64,000 nt of DNA from Cyanophora paradoxa. Lineage: Eukaryota; Glaucocystophyceae; Cyanophorales; Cyanophoraceae. Positions 24,701-35,363 of the stretch are shown here, one piece after another (the first letter of the stretch is position 1; each line of letters starts with the position of its first letter). A program made the position numbers and the translations under genes. The notes below the pieces were generated by a model. The model had not been told where the DNA came from. It worked only from the letters and a program-made list of their open reading frames with translations, and did no database searches. The stretch spans positions 62,001 through 126,000 of the forward strand of contig QPMI01000205.1 of the NCBI GenBank assembly GCA_004431415.1. The letters run 5' to 3'.

Positions 24701-26153
24701 TCCATCAAGGGGACCGGGAGGACCTCGCCGCCGAGGCTCTTCACCTGCTCCATCGCCTCCGGCCGCGTGTCGAACGCCTTGACCACGGCCCCGAGCCTGC
24801 GCCCCGCACCCCTCGGCCCCCGCCCCCAGCACGGCGGCCGGCCCTGCCCACGCACTTGTTGGCGGTGCCGAGGGCGGCGAGACCGGCGACACCGGCGCCG
24901 ATGATCCTGCGCGGGGGTCAGCGGGGCCGCGCCGCGGCGGCCCGGGGCGGCGCGGGCGCACAGGAACTTGGCGGGGCCGATGCGGCCGGCCGACGTGATC
25001 TGGGGAGCCGGGAAGCGGCCCAGGGCGCCGCACGCCTGCGGAGGGCGCTCAGGCGCGTCGGCTTCGACGGCCGCGGGGGGGCCGGCGGACCTCGATGACG
25101 GCGCGGGTGCCGGAGATGTTGGCCGTGCTGCTGAGCGCGTCGAGCTCCTGGCCACGCGTGATGCGCGGCACGCAGTCCATCGCCAGCACGTTGACCTGCG
25201 CACGGCCTCACCGCCCGCCCGGGCGACCGCTCCCCTGCAACCGTTCACCTTCCGGGCGCCAAGGGCGTCGCGGACGTCCTGAAGAAAGGAAGGGGTGAGA
25301 AGGCGGCACGGAGCAGCGGACGTGCGCGGCCTGCGGAGACCTTGTTGATGGCAGGCCAGAGGAAGGAAATGAGAGTGCCGCCCGGCTGGAGCAGGTCGAC
25401 CTCGCTCTTCTTCAGCTTCTCGTTGAACTCCGGCATCCGGACCTGAGGAGGACCAGAATCATCGAGCTGCCGCCAAGAGGGGCGTTGGCAGGAAGCACCT
25501 TCGCGACGATGTCCGCCTTGAACACCTCCTCGGTCGACACGATCTGAAGCGTGCAGCAAAAGGTCAGCGACCATAGGGATGACGGGCGTCACTGCGCGCC
25601 CTTCCGCGCGCAGCGCGGGAGGGGCTGCGCGTATGCTTCCCACGAGTCTATGTAGCGCACTACTTGTGTTTATGACGCACCTTGGCCCCCGCCTTCTTGT
25701 ACTCCTCATCGGAGAACTTGGCGCCCGCGCCCGCGCCGGACTCGACCAGGACATCGACACCATACTTCTTCAGGATCGCGATGGACGAAGGTGTGGCGGC
25801 GATGCGCTTCTCGAACTCGCTGCGATAAGGCACATAACATGAACAAACTCAATATCGGGTCGCGATGGGGTTGAACATGGGGATCGGGCGCACTGAATCT
25901 CCTTCGGAATGCCACTGCACAACGCAAATGACGGACGGGCGGGCGTCGAAAGGCGCGGATGGGTCAAGTGGTCAGTTCGGGCCGGCGCGTGAGGGGAGGC
26001 GCGGGAAGACATTACGTCCGGAGCGCACATGGTCTTAATGGCCCGCGCAGAGTGATTCACGGCCGCGTCAGCGCCAAGGGTGGCGGACGCCGCCGCATCA
26101 GGGATGAGGGGCTCCTTCTCCGACGCGTCTCCCTTTTTGTCCTTCTTGCCCAT
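21749..26153 (-). CDS. NNT: Proton-translocating NAD(P) transhydrogenase, alpha-beta fusion
   Basis: The enzyme transfers hydride between NADH and NADP+ coupled to proton flow, usually in the mitochondrial inner membrane. The ATG at 26153 starts [19 protein letters not shown]. The NAD-binding alpha domain follows, with [17 protein letters not shown]-like and [16 protein letters not shown] segments, [29 protein letters not shown] and [16 protein letters not shown]. An Ala/Pro and His/Gly-rich linker (about 23,820-24,050) leads to the membrane part, which includes [28 protein letters not shown] and several helices. The NADP-binding beta C-terminus reads [25 protein letters not shown]-like [19 protein letters not shown] and ends [12 protein letters not shown]. 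The order alpha then beta matches animal NNT rather than the swapped order of some parasitic protists. No clear mitochondrial presequence is seen. Confidence 0.93.
24473..24512. repeat. Hexanucleotide GGGGGC tandem array in an NNT intron
   Basis: About six to seven GGGGGC units lie in a row, directly followed by GGGGC units. On the NNT sense strand this is a C-rich intron. The G-rich strand could form quadruplexes. Confidence 0.85.
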
Positions 26154-26595
26154 CCTAGCACGCCCGTGTGAGCGAAATCGCGAGATTCGTAGAAGGCGCG
26201 GTGGCGACCTTCTTCGCCCGCGAACTCTGCCTGCGAACGAAACCGGGGTACGCCGTACACGCGGCGTTAGCTGATCATATGCATGAGCTACCCAGCGCTA
26301 GCTGGTGCCTCCTTCGCTACCGCGGCCCCGGCCCCATCGTAGTTTGTAGGACACAGGGGGATCGCGCGCGTGGCCCCCTCCAGAGGGTCCGCCGCGGCGC
26401 ATCTTGCAATTGTCGCCTCGCAGGCGTGTTATTGCAATGCGATAGCTGTCGCATGCATATGCCGCAGTGCCGCGCCGCGCCGCAGTACTATTGTGCGCAT
26501 GCACGTACACGCGTACGGGCATCGGACCGGATCGAGAGTGCGGCGACGTGTATTATATTATGCGTGAATTTTGCTTTGATGTACACACAATCAGA
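26154..26595. other. NNT upstream region / parvulin 3' spacer
   Basis: This is 440 bp of mixed composition with no supported gene. It includes the GTACCCC motif at 26245-26251 and several TGCATG/ACGTACGCG-like alternating blocks near 26,450-26,520. Confidence 0.4.
26245..26251 (-). promoter_or_regulatory. GTACCCC motif upstream of NNT
   Basis: The plus strand reads GGGGTACGCC, so the NNT sense strand has GGCGTACCCC, starting 98 nt before the ATG. Confidence 0.4.
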
Positions 26596-27558
26596 TCACT
26601 TGCCGAAAAGCCCCTGCAGGAAGCCGAGGATGCCGCCGCTGCCCTCCTTCTGCCCGGTGACCTGCGCATCGGAGCTCGTTAGCTCAGCCACGAAGCGACG
26701 ATGCAATGCAATGAGCCGGCGAGGCCTCGCTTGCCTTGACGACGTGCCTGCACGGGCTGGGATTAGCCTGGCACTCGTTTCTCGTACGAAAGCGAGGACG
26801 CACCAGCCGAAGCGCGTCTGGACCTTGACGACCTTGTTGAGGTTCTCCGCCGAGAAGCAAACCTGTGCGCGGTCACTTGGTCTCAACTCGAACAGCGCAC
26901 GCTGCCGCCTTAGCCTTCGCGCACCTTGTCGAATTGGGGCACCATGGCGCCCGGGCCAAACCAACCGAGGTCTGCAAGAGAAAGGTTCTCGATTAATTGT
27001 GTGCTTACCGGCACAATTGCAGCCGGCGCCGCACCGCCGCCGCTGCGCCCGCTGGGACAGGTGGAGTATTGCTCCGCGAGGTCCTCGAAGTCGCCGCCAC
27101 CGTTGATCTGCGCTTGGCAGCTGAGCCCGCGTGCACAAATAAGCGTCACTGCATGCAGGATGAACCTTCTCAACCAGCTCATCGCACTGCCCCTCGTCCT
27201 TCACCAGGATGTGGGACGCACGGGCGCTCCCAATCTTCTTCTGCTTGATGCAACGCCCGCCAGCTTAGCGAAAGAGACTCGAAGATTGAATGTACGCAGA
27301 TAGACTAGATCGGTGCTAGACTACGCGCGCTCGCACCGGCGCCTCGCCGCTCGCCGTCGTCAAAGTGCGGTGGGCGAAGTGCGGCGATACGATCCCCGTG
27401 AACTCAAAGCGGACAAGCTGGGCCGGGCGGAAGGCCGTGCGGAGGACGGTCCGCGAGGTCGATGCCTGAACAGGCCGTGCCGCCGCTCGGCACACCGGAG
27501 CGGCGATCCGCAGGGAAGCCCGCGGGACGGCGATCGGAGCGACGGCGAAGCTAGTCAT
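26596..27558 (-). CDS. Parvulin-type peptidyl-prolyl isomerase, probably organelle-targeted
   Basis: Conserved parvulin blocks are spread over several exons: RASHILVKDEGQCDELVEKV (about 27,215-27,160), GGGDFEDLAEQYSTCPSGRSGG (about 27,105-27,045), DLGWFGPGAMVPQFDKV (about 26,975-26,925), FSAENLNKVVKVQTRFGW (about 26,865-26,810). The last exon ends GILGFLQGLFGK with TGA at 26598. The first 60 residues (MTSFAVAPIAVPRASLRIAA and a Ser/Ala/Arg-rich continuation) lack acidic residues and look like an organelle transit sequence. The compartment (plastid or mitochondrion) cannot be decided. The enzyme would speed cis-trans isomerisation of Xaa-Pro bonds. Intron coordinates are approximate. It starts 272 bp from the GRAM-like gene, head-to-head. 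Confidence 0.8.
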
Positions 27559-27578
27559 TTCTTCTTTTTTGCCTGGCA

Positions 27579-27584
27579 GGGTAC
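27579..27584 (-). promoter_or_regulatory. GTACCC variant of the promoter motif, parvulin promoter
   Basis: On the parvulin sense strand the sequence is CTGTACCCTGC, starting 26 nt before the ATG. It has one C fewer than the common motif. Confidence 0.4.
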
Positions 27585-27829
27585 AGGCTTCGGACGCGGC
27601 CCGAGTGCGCGGCAGTCAGTGCGCGGGCTTCGAACACTCTTGATTACAGGCTTCAGCGGAGCTCTGCCGACCATCTGCAGGTTACCGCGCCCTTGCCCCA
27701 ACCGCGCCCAAGTTCCCCTTGCGCGAACCAGTTAAGCAGCGTGGCGGCGGTCCGCGGCAGCCTTTCGCCACCGTAGCTTCTGCGAATCATATAGTACTTT
27801 ACGAACAGCCTGAACGCTGCCCATTGAGG

Positions 27830-29064
27830 ATGGCGGGCCAAGCGCCACGCCGACCAGTTCCGATCGAGGAATGCCCAATCCCTTTCGAAACAAACCTGGC
27901 GGAGGCAATACAGTGCATCGCGAAGGGAGGGACCGTCTCCTTCACCCCGGATCACGGGACCCAGACTCTGAGATCAAGTTCCTGTGTACGCAGCTCCGCC
28001 CCCGCGCCGCGCCCCTCGCTCACTGGGGCGGCGTGTCTAGGCACGACGTACATTACGAGCCAGCGAATCGTCTTCTGGCCGCGCTACCCTGACCAGGCGC
28101 CGAGCCGGGTCATCTCCATCTCGCTCGACCATGTGGAGGACGAGCAGTTGATAGCGCCGCTCATCGGCCCCGACAAGATCCGCTTTCTTGTGTGCGGCCC
28201 CGCGCCCGAGGACACCTGCGGCACCTACAAGCTCAAGTTTCGGTGCGCATGCGCATGCGCGGGGCGGCTGGCGCGCACAAGCGTGGAAGCGCGGAGGTGA
28301 CGTGGGCGGGGGCAGGAACGACATTACGAACGAGGTGCTGATCCAGTTCGTGAAGATGCTGTGCAAGCGGCGCTACGTGGTGGCGCCCTACGCCGGCCCC
28401 GTCGACCTCGAGGCCCTCGCCGTCGACGGCGCCAACCTCGAGGCCCGCCCCCGCGCCCCCCCCCGCCCGCTCGCGCCGCCGGCCCTCCTGACGCGCGCGG
28501 CGGCGCAGATCGCGGCGGCGGCGACGGCGATGGCGGCGCGCTTCGCGGGGCGCTCGCTCTCGGCCCTGGACCCCCTCGGCGGCCCGCGCGGCTCGGGCTC
28601 GCTGCTGACGCCCCCGCGGCTCTCGGCGGGGGCCTCGTCGAGCGGGTGCGCGACGCCGGAGCGGCGGGCGAGCTGCGCGTCGCCGTGCGGGAGGGCGGGG
28701 AGGGCGGCAAGCGGGCCTTCCTCGACGCGGCGACGGGGAGCATCTACCTCACCGACTTCGTCGCGGCGGCCGAGGAGGGCGGCCCCGCCCGCCAGGGCAC
28801 CTCGCGCCCGTACGACCTCGACGACCTGCGCCGCTCTGTCACCCTCCTCGGCATCCTCCAGGACCGCAAGGCCGCCGCCGCCGCCAAGCGCCGGCCCCGG
28901 CCCCGGCCCCGCCCCGCCCCGCTCCCCCACCTCCACCCCCGAGCCCCACCCCCGCCCCCCCGCGCTTCAGCGCGCAGGCCGCCGACCCCCCGCGCCTCGC
29001 CCCGCCCCACGCCCCCGGCGGCTTCTTCCCCTCCCTCGTCCGACCCCGCACGCTGAGCGTCTGA
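27830..29064 (+). CDS. GRAM/PH-like domain protein (WBP2-like)
   Basis: ATG at 27830 starts MAGQAPRRPVPIEECPIPFE. The next exons read GTVSFTPDHGTQTLR, then LGTTYITSQRIVFWPRYPDQ followed by SRVISISLDHVEDEQLIAPLIGP, then DTCGTYKLKF and NDITNEVLIQFVKMLCKRRY. The pattern (short strand, 'GTTYITSQRIVF', a hydrophobic strand with the protein's own ligand-like insert, then a C-terminal helix) fits the GRAM/PH-like fold seen in WBP2 and related proteins, which bind phosphoinositides or partners. The rest is Ala/Pro/Arg-rich with an IYLTDFVAAAEEGG stretch and ends RPRTLSV at 29062. I am fairly sure of the fold, not of the family member. The intron at about 28,444-28,507 is C-rich with CTGAC and GCAG at its end. 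Confidence 0.55.
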
Positions 29065-29415
29065 CCCGGGGCCCGCCGGTCGCGCCATGCCTTTCGCTCC
29101 TCTTTCCGCAGTTAGGCCGCTAGGGCCCAGGGTTCGCTTAGTCTTAGGCTTCGTCTCGTTGGGTGGTGGGAGTCGACATTTCGGTATGCAGTCCGTCAGT
29201 AGCGATGGGGTAGGGGGTTCGGCTCACGGGGTGTACCTTTCTGTATCATTTCCTTTCTTTGAAGGACGGACAGTTCGATCGGTTCGCCAAGTTTTGTCGG
29301 CCGTAGTTCCAACGACTTCACCATCGGATTCATTTCTGATGCCATCATGTTTCAAATAGTTGTTGTAGTACGGTAATGGTGTTGGTTCTCGTTTCGGTAG
29401 AAGTAGTGGCGCAGC
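29065..29415. other. Convergent spacer, GRAM-like/NFXL1
   Basis: Moderate GC content, T-rich tracts on the plus strand (for example near 29,240-29,300). I see no gene; probably the two 3' UTRs. Confidence 0.4.
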
Positions 29416-32400
29416 CTACGGGACAGCTGCAGCATTGGCCAGTGGCACTATTTCGCGGGGCTCTATGCTTCCAATCATTGAATGTACATCTTTGACCACC
29501 GCCGGCCGGGGGAGCAGGGCTAGCGCTAGCGGTCGCCGCGCTGCGGGGGCCCGAGGGGCCCGGGCGGGGCGCCGAAGGGCCGGAGGGGCGGGAAGCCGCG
29601 CGGGGCGCCGCGGGGTCGCGCGGGGGCGCGGGGCGGCGGCCTCCGGAGCGGGGGCGTTGAGGGTGAGGTAGAGAAAGGCGGCCCAGGCGAGGAAGAGGGC
29701 GAGTAGGGCCCCGCCCAGGAAGCGCGTCCCGTGCCGCTCCAGCCGACCCCGCACGTCCAGGCGCTCCCACAGCGAGGGCCCCGCCTCCTCCCGCCGCTTC
29801 TTCCGCTTCCGCTCCCGCTTGTCGCCCCCCGCCGCCGCCGCCGCCGCGGCCGCCTTGGCCTCCGCCGCCGCCTCCTCGGCCCGCCGCCGCTCCTCCTCCT
29901 TGCGCGCCCGCGCCGCCTCCGCCTCCGCCTTCGCCTTGGCGCACGCCTGCACGCCCGCCCGCCCGTCAGCCCCGCGCGGCCCGAGCCCCAGCGCGGCGGG
30001 GGGTCGCGCCTCGTCGCAGGCGAGCAGGGCGGGGGCGGCGGCGGAGGGCCTCCGGCGGGGTCGGCCGGCTGGGCCTCGGGGCGGCGGGCGAGCTCGGCCG
30101 CCACGTCGGCGCAGGGCCAGTCCTTGCGGCGCTTCTTGCAGGGCAGCGGACGGCCACGGGGCCACGCAGCGCGCCCCCGCCGCCGCGCACTCGCCCGAGT
30201 GGCAGCCCCGCTCGCAGACGTGCCCGCACGCCAGCTTCTTCCCGCACGGGTGCCCGCACGAGCGCATCGTCCTGCGCGCGCGCGTGGGGCGTGGGCGCGG
30301 GGCTCGGCGGCGGACGGAGCCGGGGCGAGCGCACTCGAGCTCCTCGGGGGTGGCCTCGCGGTGGCGGTGGCAGGGGACGCCCATCTTGCGCTTGCCGCAC
30401 CAGCACTTGAGCGGCACCGCCTGATCGCACCGCGGGCACTCCCCCTGCCCCGCCCTCGGCCCGGGGCAGCGCGGGGGCGGGGCGGGGCCGGGCCACGGAC
30501 CGGGTGGCACTGGAGGGGGCAGGGGTGCGGGCAGGGCCGCGGCTTCTCGCACGGGCGCTCGCAGAACTCGCACGACTCGTCCACGAACTCGTACTCCTCC
30601 GCCGCCCCGCCCTCCCCGCTCCCCGCCTCGCCCGCGCCGGCCGAGCCGGCGGGGGGCGCGGCGGCGCGCTGGGCCTCGATGCGGGCCTCGATGGCGGCGG
30701 CGAGGCCCTCGCAGCCGACCCCCTCGAAGTCCTCCGGGCTCCGCGGGATCGCCACGACGTGGCACGGCAGTTCGCAGCGGTGGTTCCCGCACGAGAGCAG
30801 GTTGTCGCACGTCCGCCCGCAGCTGCCCCCGCCGGTCAAGCAGGCACACGCGGGCACGGGGGGCGTGCGCTGGAGCGGCGCGGGGCGGGCGGACCGGAAC
30901 GGGGGCATGGAGCAGGGGATGGCGCGCGTCTCGTGCTCCCCGAGGCACTGCCGCACCATCGGCGCCGCGCACGGCGGGCACGGCTCCGGCGGCGGCCTCG
31001 CCTCCGGCGGCGGCGGCGGCTCCTGCGCGCCGGTGAGCTGAGCACCCGTGCGATTGCGCGAGGGGAAAGGGCGGACGGGGCCGCGGAGGGTCGGCTTGCG
31101 CTTGGGGGGAGCCCTGGGGTCGGGTGGCGGAGGCGGGGGCGGCTGGGGGTCGTGGCACATGGCCGGGCAGACGTGCTGGCAGCCCGGAAGCGGCTGCGCG
31201 CACTGCTGCTTGCAGGGCGGGCAGGGCCCGTAGTGGCACCAGTGCGGCTGCCGACGCCGGTCAGCTCGAGTAGTGCGGGGGAGGGAAGGACGGGGGACGA
31301 GGGGCGGACCTTGCGGTAGGGGTGTCGGCAGTACGGAGGGTTCTGGCAGTAGCGCTTGCAGCGCGGGATGGGCGTCACGCGCTCGCGCCCGCACGGCACT
31401 GCGGCGTCCTTCAGGCAGGGCGGAGGGGGGCAGGAAGTGGGGGCGGCGGACCGGTGACGGAGGCGGTGCCGCATGCGCACTCGATGGTGACTGTGCGGGG
31501 GCAGGGGAAGCACGGGCCGGCGTGGCACGTCGCCTGCCGCCCCGTCGCCCCCCGGCCAGCCCTCGGGGCGCGGCGCGCCGCGAGGGGCGCACCTCGCACT
31601 TGTGCGTCCCGCAGTTGAGCTTCCTCCCGCAGACCTGCGCGCGGGGCCTAAGAGGGCGAGGCGGGCGGGGCGGGGAGAAGTGGGGCGGGCCTCCTCGCAG
31701 ACGGCGTGCTCGCCGGTGCAGCAGCGGCGCCGGCAGGCGTGCCTCCCGCAGCTCCGGTCCGCCTGGCACTTCCGCTCGCAAGTCAGCTCCTGCACGGCGC
31801 TCGCACTCTCCGTGAGCTCGTGTGGCAAGGCCGGGGAGAGGCCTCGGCGACCTGCGAGCAGGGGAGCATCTTGACCTCGCCCCCGCAGCGGCACTTCTTG
31901 TTCACCTGCCGGCCCCTCGAGGGCGCCCCGCGGGCTGCGCGCCGGCGCCCCCTCGCGCACCATCTGCCGGCACGTCCCGCACGGGCCGTGGTGGCACTTG
32001 TTGCTGCACTTGTGTCGCCCGCACGCGAGGAACTTGTCGCAGCTGCAGGTCGCGGATCACGGACCGCGAAGGCCAGATTGCACGGGGCGAACGCACGTGT
32101 CCTTGCAGGCCGGCGTCGGCTGGCTGCAGGGCAAGCGGATCTCTACGGCAGCCAGGCCTCAGCGCGTCCCGCGAGCACCAGGCCGGCGATGGCGGGCCCT
32201 CGCGCACCGGTCTTGCCGCAGGGGCACTTGCGGGGCTGGGAGAGGGGGCACGGCGGGCACGCCCCCGCGTGGCAGACTTCGGCGCAGGAGTGGTGCCCGC
32301 AAGAGAGGGGCCGCCCACACGGCTCCCCGCACTGGAAGTCCCGCTCGCCGCAGGGCCTCTCCCCCTTGACGCGCCCGCACCGGCACCCCCGCTCCGAGGA

Positions 32401-33857
32401 GCGGCCGCAGGGCGCGCACTCCCCCTCGTGGCACTTGGCCAGGCACTGCGCGAAAGTCGGCCGCCGCTCGCCGGCGGGAGGCGGGCGGTGCGGGGCAGGA
32501 CCTTGTGGGCGCCGCAGTCGAGCTGGCGCAGGCAGGGCTTGCCGCAGGAGGGCCGCCCCTGCCCGCAGCGCGCCCTCTGCGCCTGCTTGCCGCACCAGCA
32601 CCGCACCTCCACCGAGATCGGGCCTGCCGCCGCGCTCGCGGGGCGCCCCGGAGGACGCGCGGGGGCGAGGGAGGGGGCGGGGCTCACAGGGCGGGCACGG
32701 GCCGGCGTGGCAGAGCAGCTTGCACTCGTGCCCGCACCCGAGGTCCTGGGGCGGGCTGTGAGGGGCGGGGCGGGGCGGGGGAGGGGGCGGGGCCGGGCGC
32801 ACGCGGGAGCAGGTCTGCCCGCAGGAGTGGGGGACGAGCCAGCGGTCGACGGGGGGATTGTCCACCTTCGCGGTGGGGGGGGCGTCAGACCTGCTGAGCC
32901 CGCGGCCTTCAACCCTGCGGCGGGGCCCCTCCCCGCAGGCACCTGCCCGCAGAAGCACGTGTACTTCGTCGGGACCTCCGCCCGCGTGTACTCCCAGCGG
33001 CAGTTGGGGCAGAGCCAGGGGGCCTTCTCGGCGGCGGCGGGGAAGGCGTCCGGAGAGAGGGGCGAGGCCTTCGCCGGGGCGCTGCGGCACCAGGCGGCGA
33101 TGCACGAGAGGTGCAGCAGCTGCGCACGCCCCGTCCGCCCCGCTCGCACCCCGCATGAGCGGCAGGGCGGCCGCCCCGCACCTTGTAGCAGTGCCTGCAC
33201 TCCCAAACTGCGCGCCGCGCGTCAGCCGGCGGCGGCAGGCCGCGCCGCGCGGCGAGCGCGGGTCGCACCAGGCGACTCCGTGCGGATGGTTTCGAGGCAG
33301 ATGAGGCAGGCGGTAGAGGATGCGGCGCTCTTCAGCTGCTCTTCGGTGCGCGACAGGCTCGCTTGAATCTCGTCCGAGGTGGCAGGGCCTTGAGAAGCCG
33401 GCAGCTTCATTGCTTGCAAGTACGAGGCAAAGGTCTTCTCCAAGAGCCGCTGCCGAGCCTCGTCGTCCTCCTGTCCCTCCTGCAGCTCCTCCTCGTCCTC
33501 CGCGTTTGCAAGAGCCCGTTCAAGCGCTTCCTGGTGCTTCTTTCGGGCCTCCTCGTACAAAGCCGCTTGGCGCAGGGCCTCTTCCTGCGCTCTGTCCACC
33601 GACCGCGGAGCGCTTGGAGCGTGATTCCACGGAGCCCCCCGACCGCGTCCATGCGCTGGCCGAGGCGCACCGCCGGCAGCTGCAGGCGGGGCGGCTACGA
33701 CGGCGGCTGATCGTCCCTGCGCCCATGATGACGCGGGAGCTGCTGCGGGGGGCGCGCCTCGACCCTGAGCGCTGGCGAGGGGCACCTCGGGTTCTCGCTG
33801 AACAACGATCTTGGGCCGCCACCCGCCGCCTCCACCGCGACCTCTCGCGGGGTGCAT
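29416..33857 (-). CDS. NFXL1: NFXL1-like NF-X1 zinc-finger protein with C-terminal membrane helix
   Basis: ATG at 33857 starts [21 protein letters not shown] helical region DEARQRLLEKTFASYLQAMK is followed by a RING/PHD-like module (TACLICLETIRTE, VWECRHCYKV, LHLSCIAAWC, APWLCPNCRWEYTRAEVPTKY). This block has the same order as human NFXL1. About ten NF-X1 fingers follow (many C-G-x-H-x-C patterns, e.g. CGRHACRRRCC, CGNHRCELPCH, LSCGHHSC). Near the C-terminus come a charged coiled coil (ARARKEEERRRAEEAAAE), a KRKKRR basic cluster and a transmembrane helix GGALLALFLAWAAFLYLTL, as in NFXL1. NFX1-type proteins bind nucleic acid and can act as E3 ligases; the NFXL1 branch is tail-anchored. Its cellular role here is unknown. 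The stop is at 29416-29418. Confidence 0.88.
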
Positions 33858-34035
33858 GGCGCCGCGCGAGTCGGCTGGCCGCTGCGTTCGCGGCGAGACC
33901 GCTTGAACGGCGCGGCTGCTGCTGAAGCGGACTTACAGTGTACGCGTCAGCTAAGGCGGATCCGTTCTCAGCTTTCGAGCTTCCGCTCAGCGCGACTACC
34001 CGCGCGACGATGCGCGCTTTCGATGTACGCGACAC

Positions 34036-34042
34036 GTACCCC
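34036..34042 (+). promoter_or_regulatory. GTACCCC motif in the NFXL1/TRAP-beta promoter
   Basis: CACGTACCCCC begins 35 nt before the TRAP-beta ATG and 179 nt from the NFXL1 ATG. Confidence 0.5.
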
Positions 34043-34070
34043 CAGCTGGCAGGACCTGCGTACCCCGAAG

Positions 34071-35041
34071 ATGCTGCGCGCTCCCGTGGTTCTGGGCCTC
34101 CTGGCCCTCGCGGTCATCGCCGCGGCCGCGCCTACTGGCGATCCCGGATGGCTCGTCGTGCAGAAGAATGCCATCTCGAAGGAGGCGGTCATCGGTGCGG
34201 CCGCCGTCTCGTTCGCTATAAGCGTTCGCTTACTCACCAGCGTGCTATTCTTCAGGTCGCGAGTTCGTCCTGCAGGTCCGCCGTTGCCGGCCACAACTGT
34301 TTTTCGCGCCAGGTCGCCTCGCCGCTCATCGCCGCCCCTCCCCGCGCAGTACAATGTGTTCAACATTGGCAGCAGGTGCGCTTGTCCGAGCGCGCTCTTG
34401 CCGGGCCTGTGTGTTCGCTGACCTCCGCCCAGCACGGTTCTCGACGTTGGCATCAACGATGAGGAGGCCTGGCCCGCGGAGCAGTGGGAGTTGGTCAACG
34501 GCACCCTTTCCACCTCGTGGGAGAAGATTGCGCCGTGCGCTCGCGCTCCCAGCCGCCTCCCGTCTAAAATGGACGCCGCTCCCCGCTCGCGTTGCGCCCC
34601 GCTAACATTGCGGTCCCGGCAGCGGCGGCAATGTGTCGCACACCATTGCGCTCCGCGCTAAGGAGGCGGGCAAGCACAAGCCCACTCCGGCGCGCGTGAT
34701 CTACCGCCCGGCCCTGAAGGCTAAGGAGCAGGCGAGTATTCAGCGCGCGCTGGGCGCCGTCACTTCCGGTGCTGACACGCTCGCGCAGACCGGCTTCTCT
34801 TCGACCCTCCCGGCCTTCGACATCGAGACTGTCGCCGAGTTCGAGCGCCGCACCTCGCTCTTCCTGGTCCGCGCCGCCCGGGCGGCGCGCGTGCCGTCGG
34901 CCGCGTGCCGACTGACAAGTCGCGCAGTTCGAGTGGGGAGTGTTCCTCGTGATGGCGGGCGTCGCCCTCGCCGCGCCGGGCTCCGTCTACATGTACTGCC
35001 AGTCCTCGATCGACAAGCCCGCCAAGAAGAAGCGCACTTAG
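34071..35041 (+). CDS. SSR2: Translocon-associated protein subunit beta (TRAP-beta / SSR2)
   Basis: TRAP-beta is part of the ER translocon-associated complex that helps secretory proteins insert. The start encodes a signal peptide, MLRAPVVLGLLALAVIAAAA. The luminal domain reads YNVFNIGSSTVLDVGINDEE, WELVNGTLSTSWEKIAGGNVSHT and PARVIYRPALKAKEQ, matching YNIYNVGSSAALDV and NVSHTVVLR of animal SSR2. NGT and NVS are possible N-glycosylation sites. One transmembrane helix (FEWGVFLVMAGVALAAPGSV) lies at the end, with a short lysine-rich cytosolic tail KPAKKKRT. Five exons join in frame; one junction (after KIA, about 34,530) seems to use a GC donor. The stop is at 35039. Composition is moderate throughout this short gene. 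Confidence 0.9.
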
Positions 35042-35363
35042 ATACGTAGGCACAGATAGGACATTTTTTGAGAGCCGTGTAGTTCGCAAACGTCCGCCGA
35101 GCGCTGGGAATGGCCGGGGCAGGGCCGGGGGAGCAGCGACTAGGGCCGTACGGGAGCCTCGGACGGCCAGCGGACGGAAATGTGCACGCACATAGATAGC
35201 GGCGAGCGGAACAAGCTTGAGCCGAGGAGCGGGGCCCGCGGGGTGTGAGGCAGTGATAGGTACCGCGCGGCGGGTACAGGATAGCCCAACTGCCACCAGC
35301 CACTGCAGCCGATTCTGAGCCGAAGCGAGGGGGCCGGAGTGGGAGGCGGCGGCGGCGACGCTC
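35042..35363. promoter_or_regulatory. Kelch-gene upstream region with GGGTAC motif
   Basis: This 320-bp spacer separates the TRAP-beta stop from the next ATG on the same strand. It contains CGGGTACAGG at 35271-35280, an opposite-orientation near-match to the promoter motif, about 92 nt before the ATG. No gene seen. Confidence 0.35.

Noticed and set aside
26903-27303. Plus-strand frames across the parvulin gene
   Set aside because: They are complements of exons with clear parvulin motifs on the minus strand.
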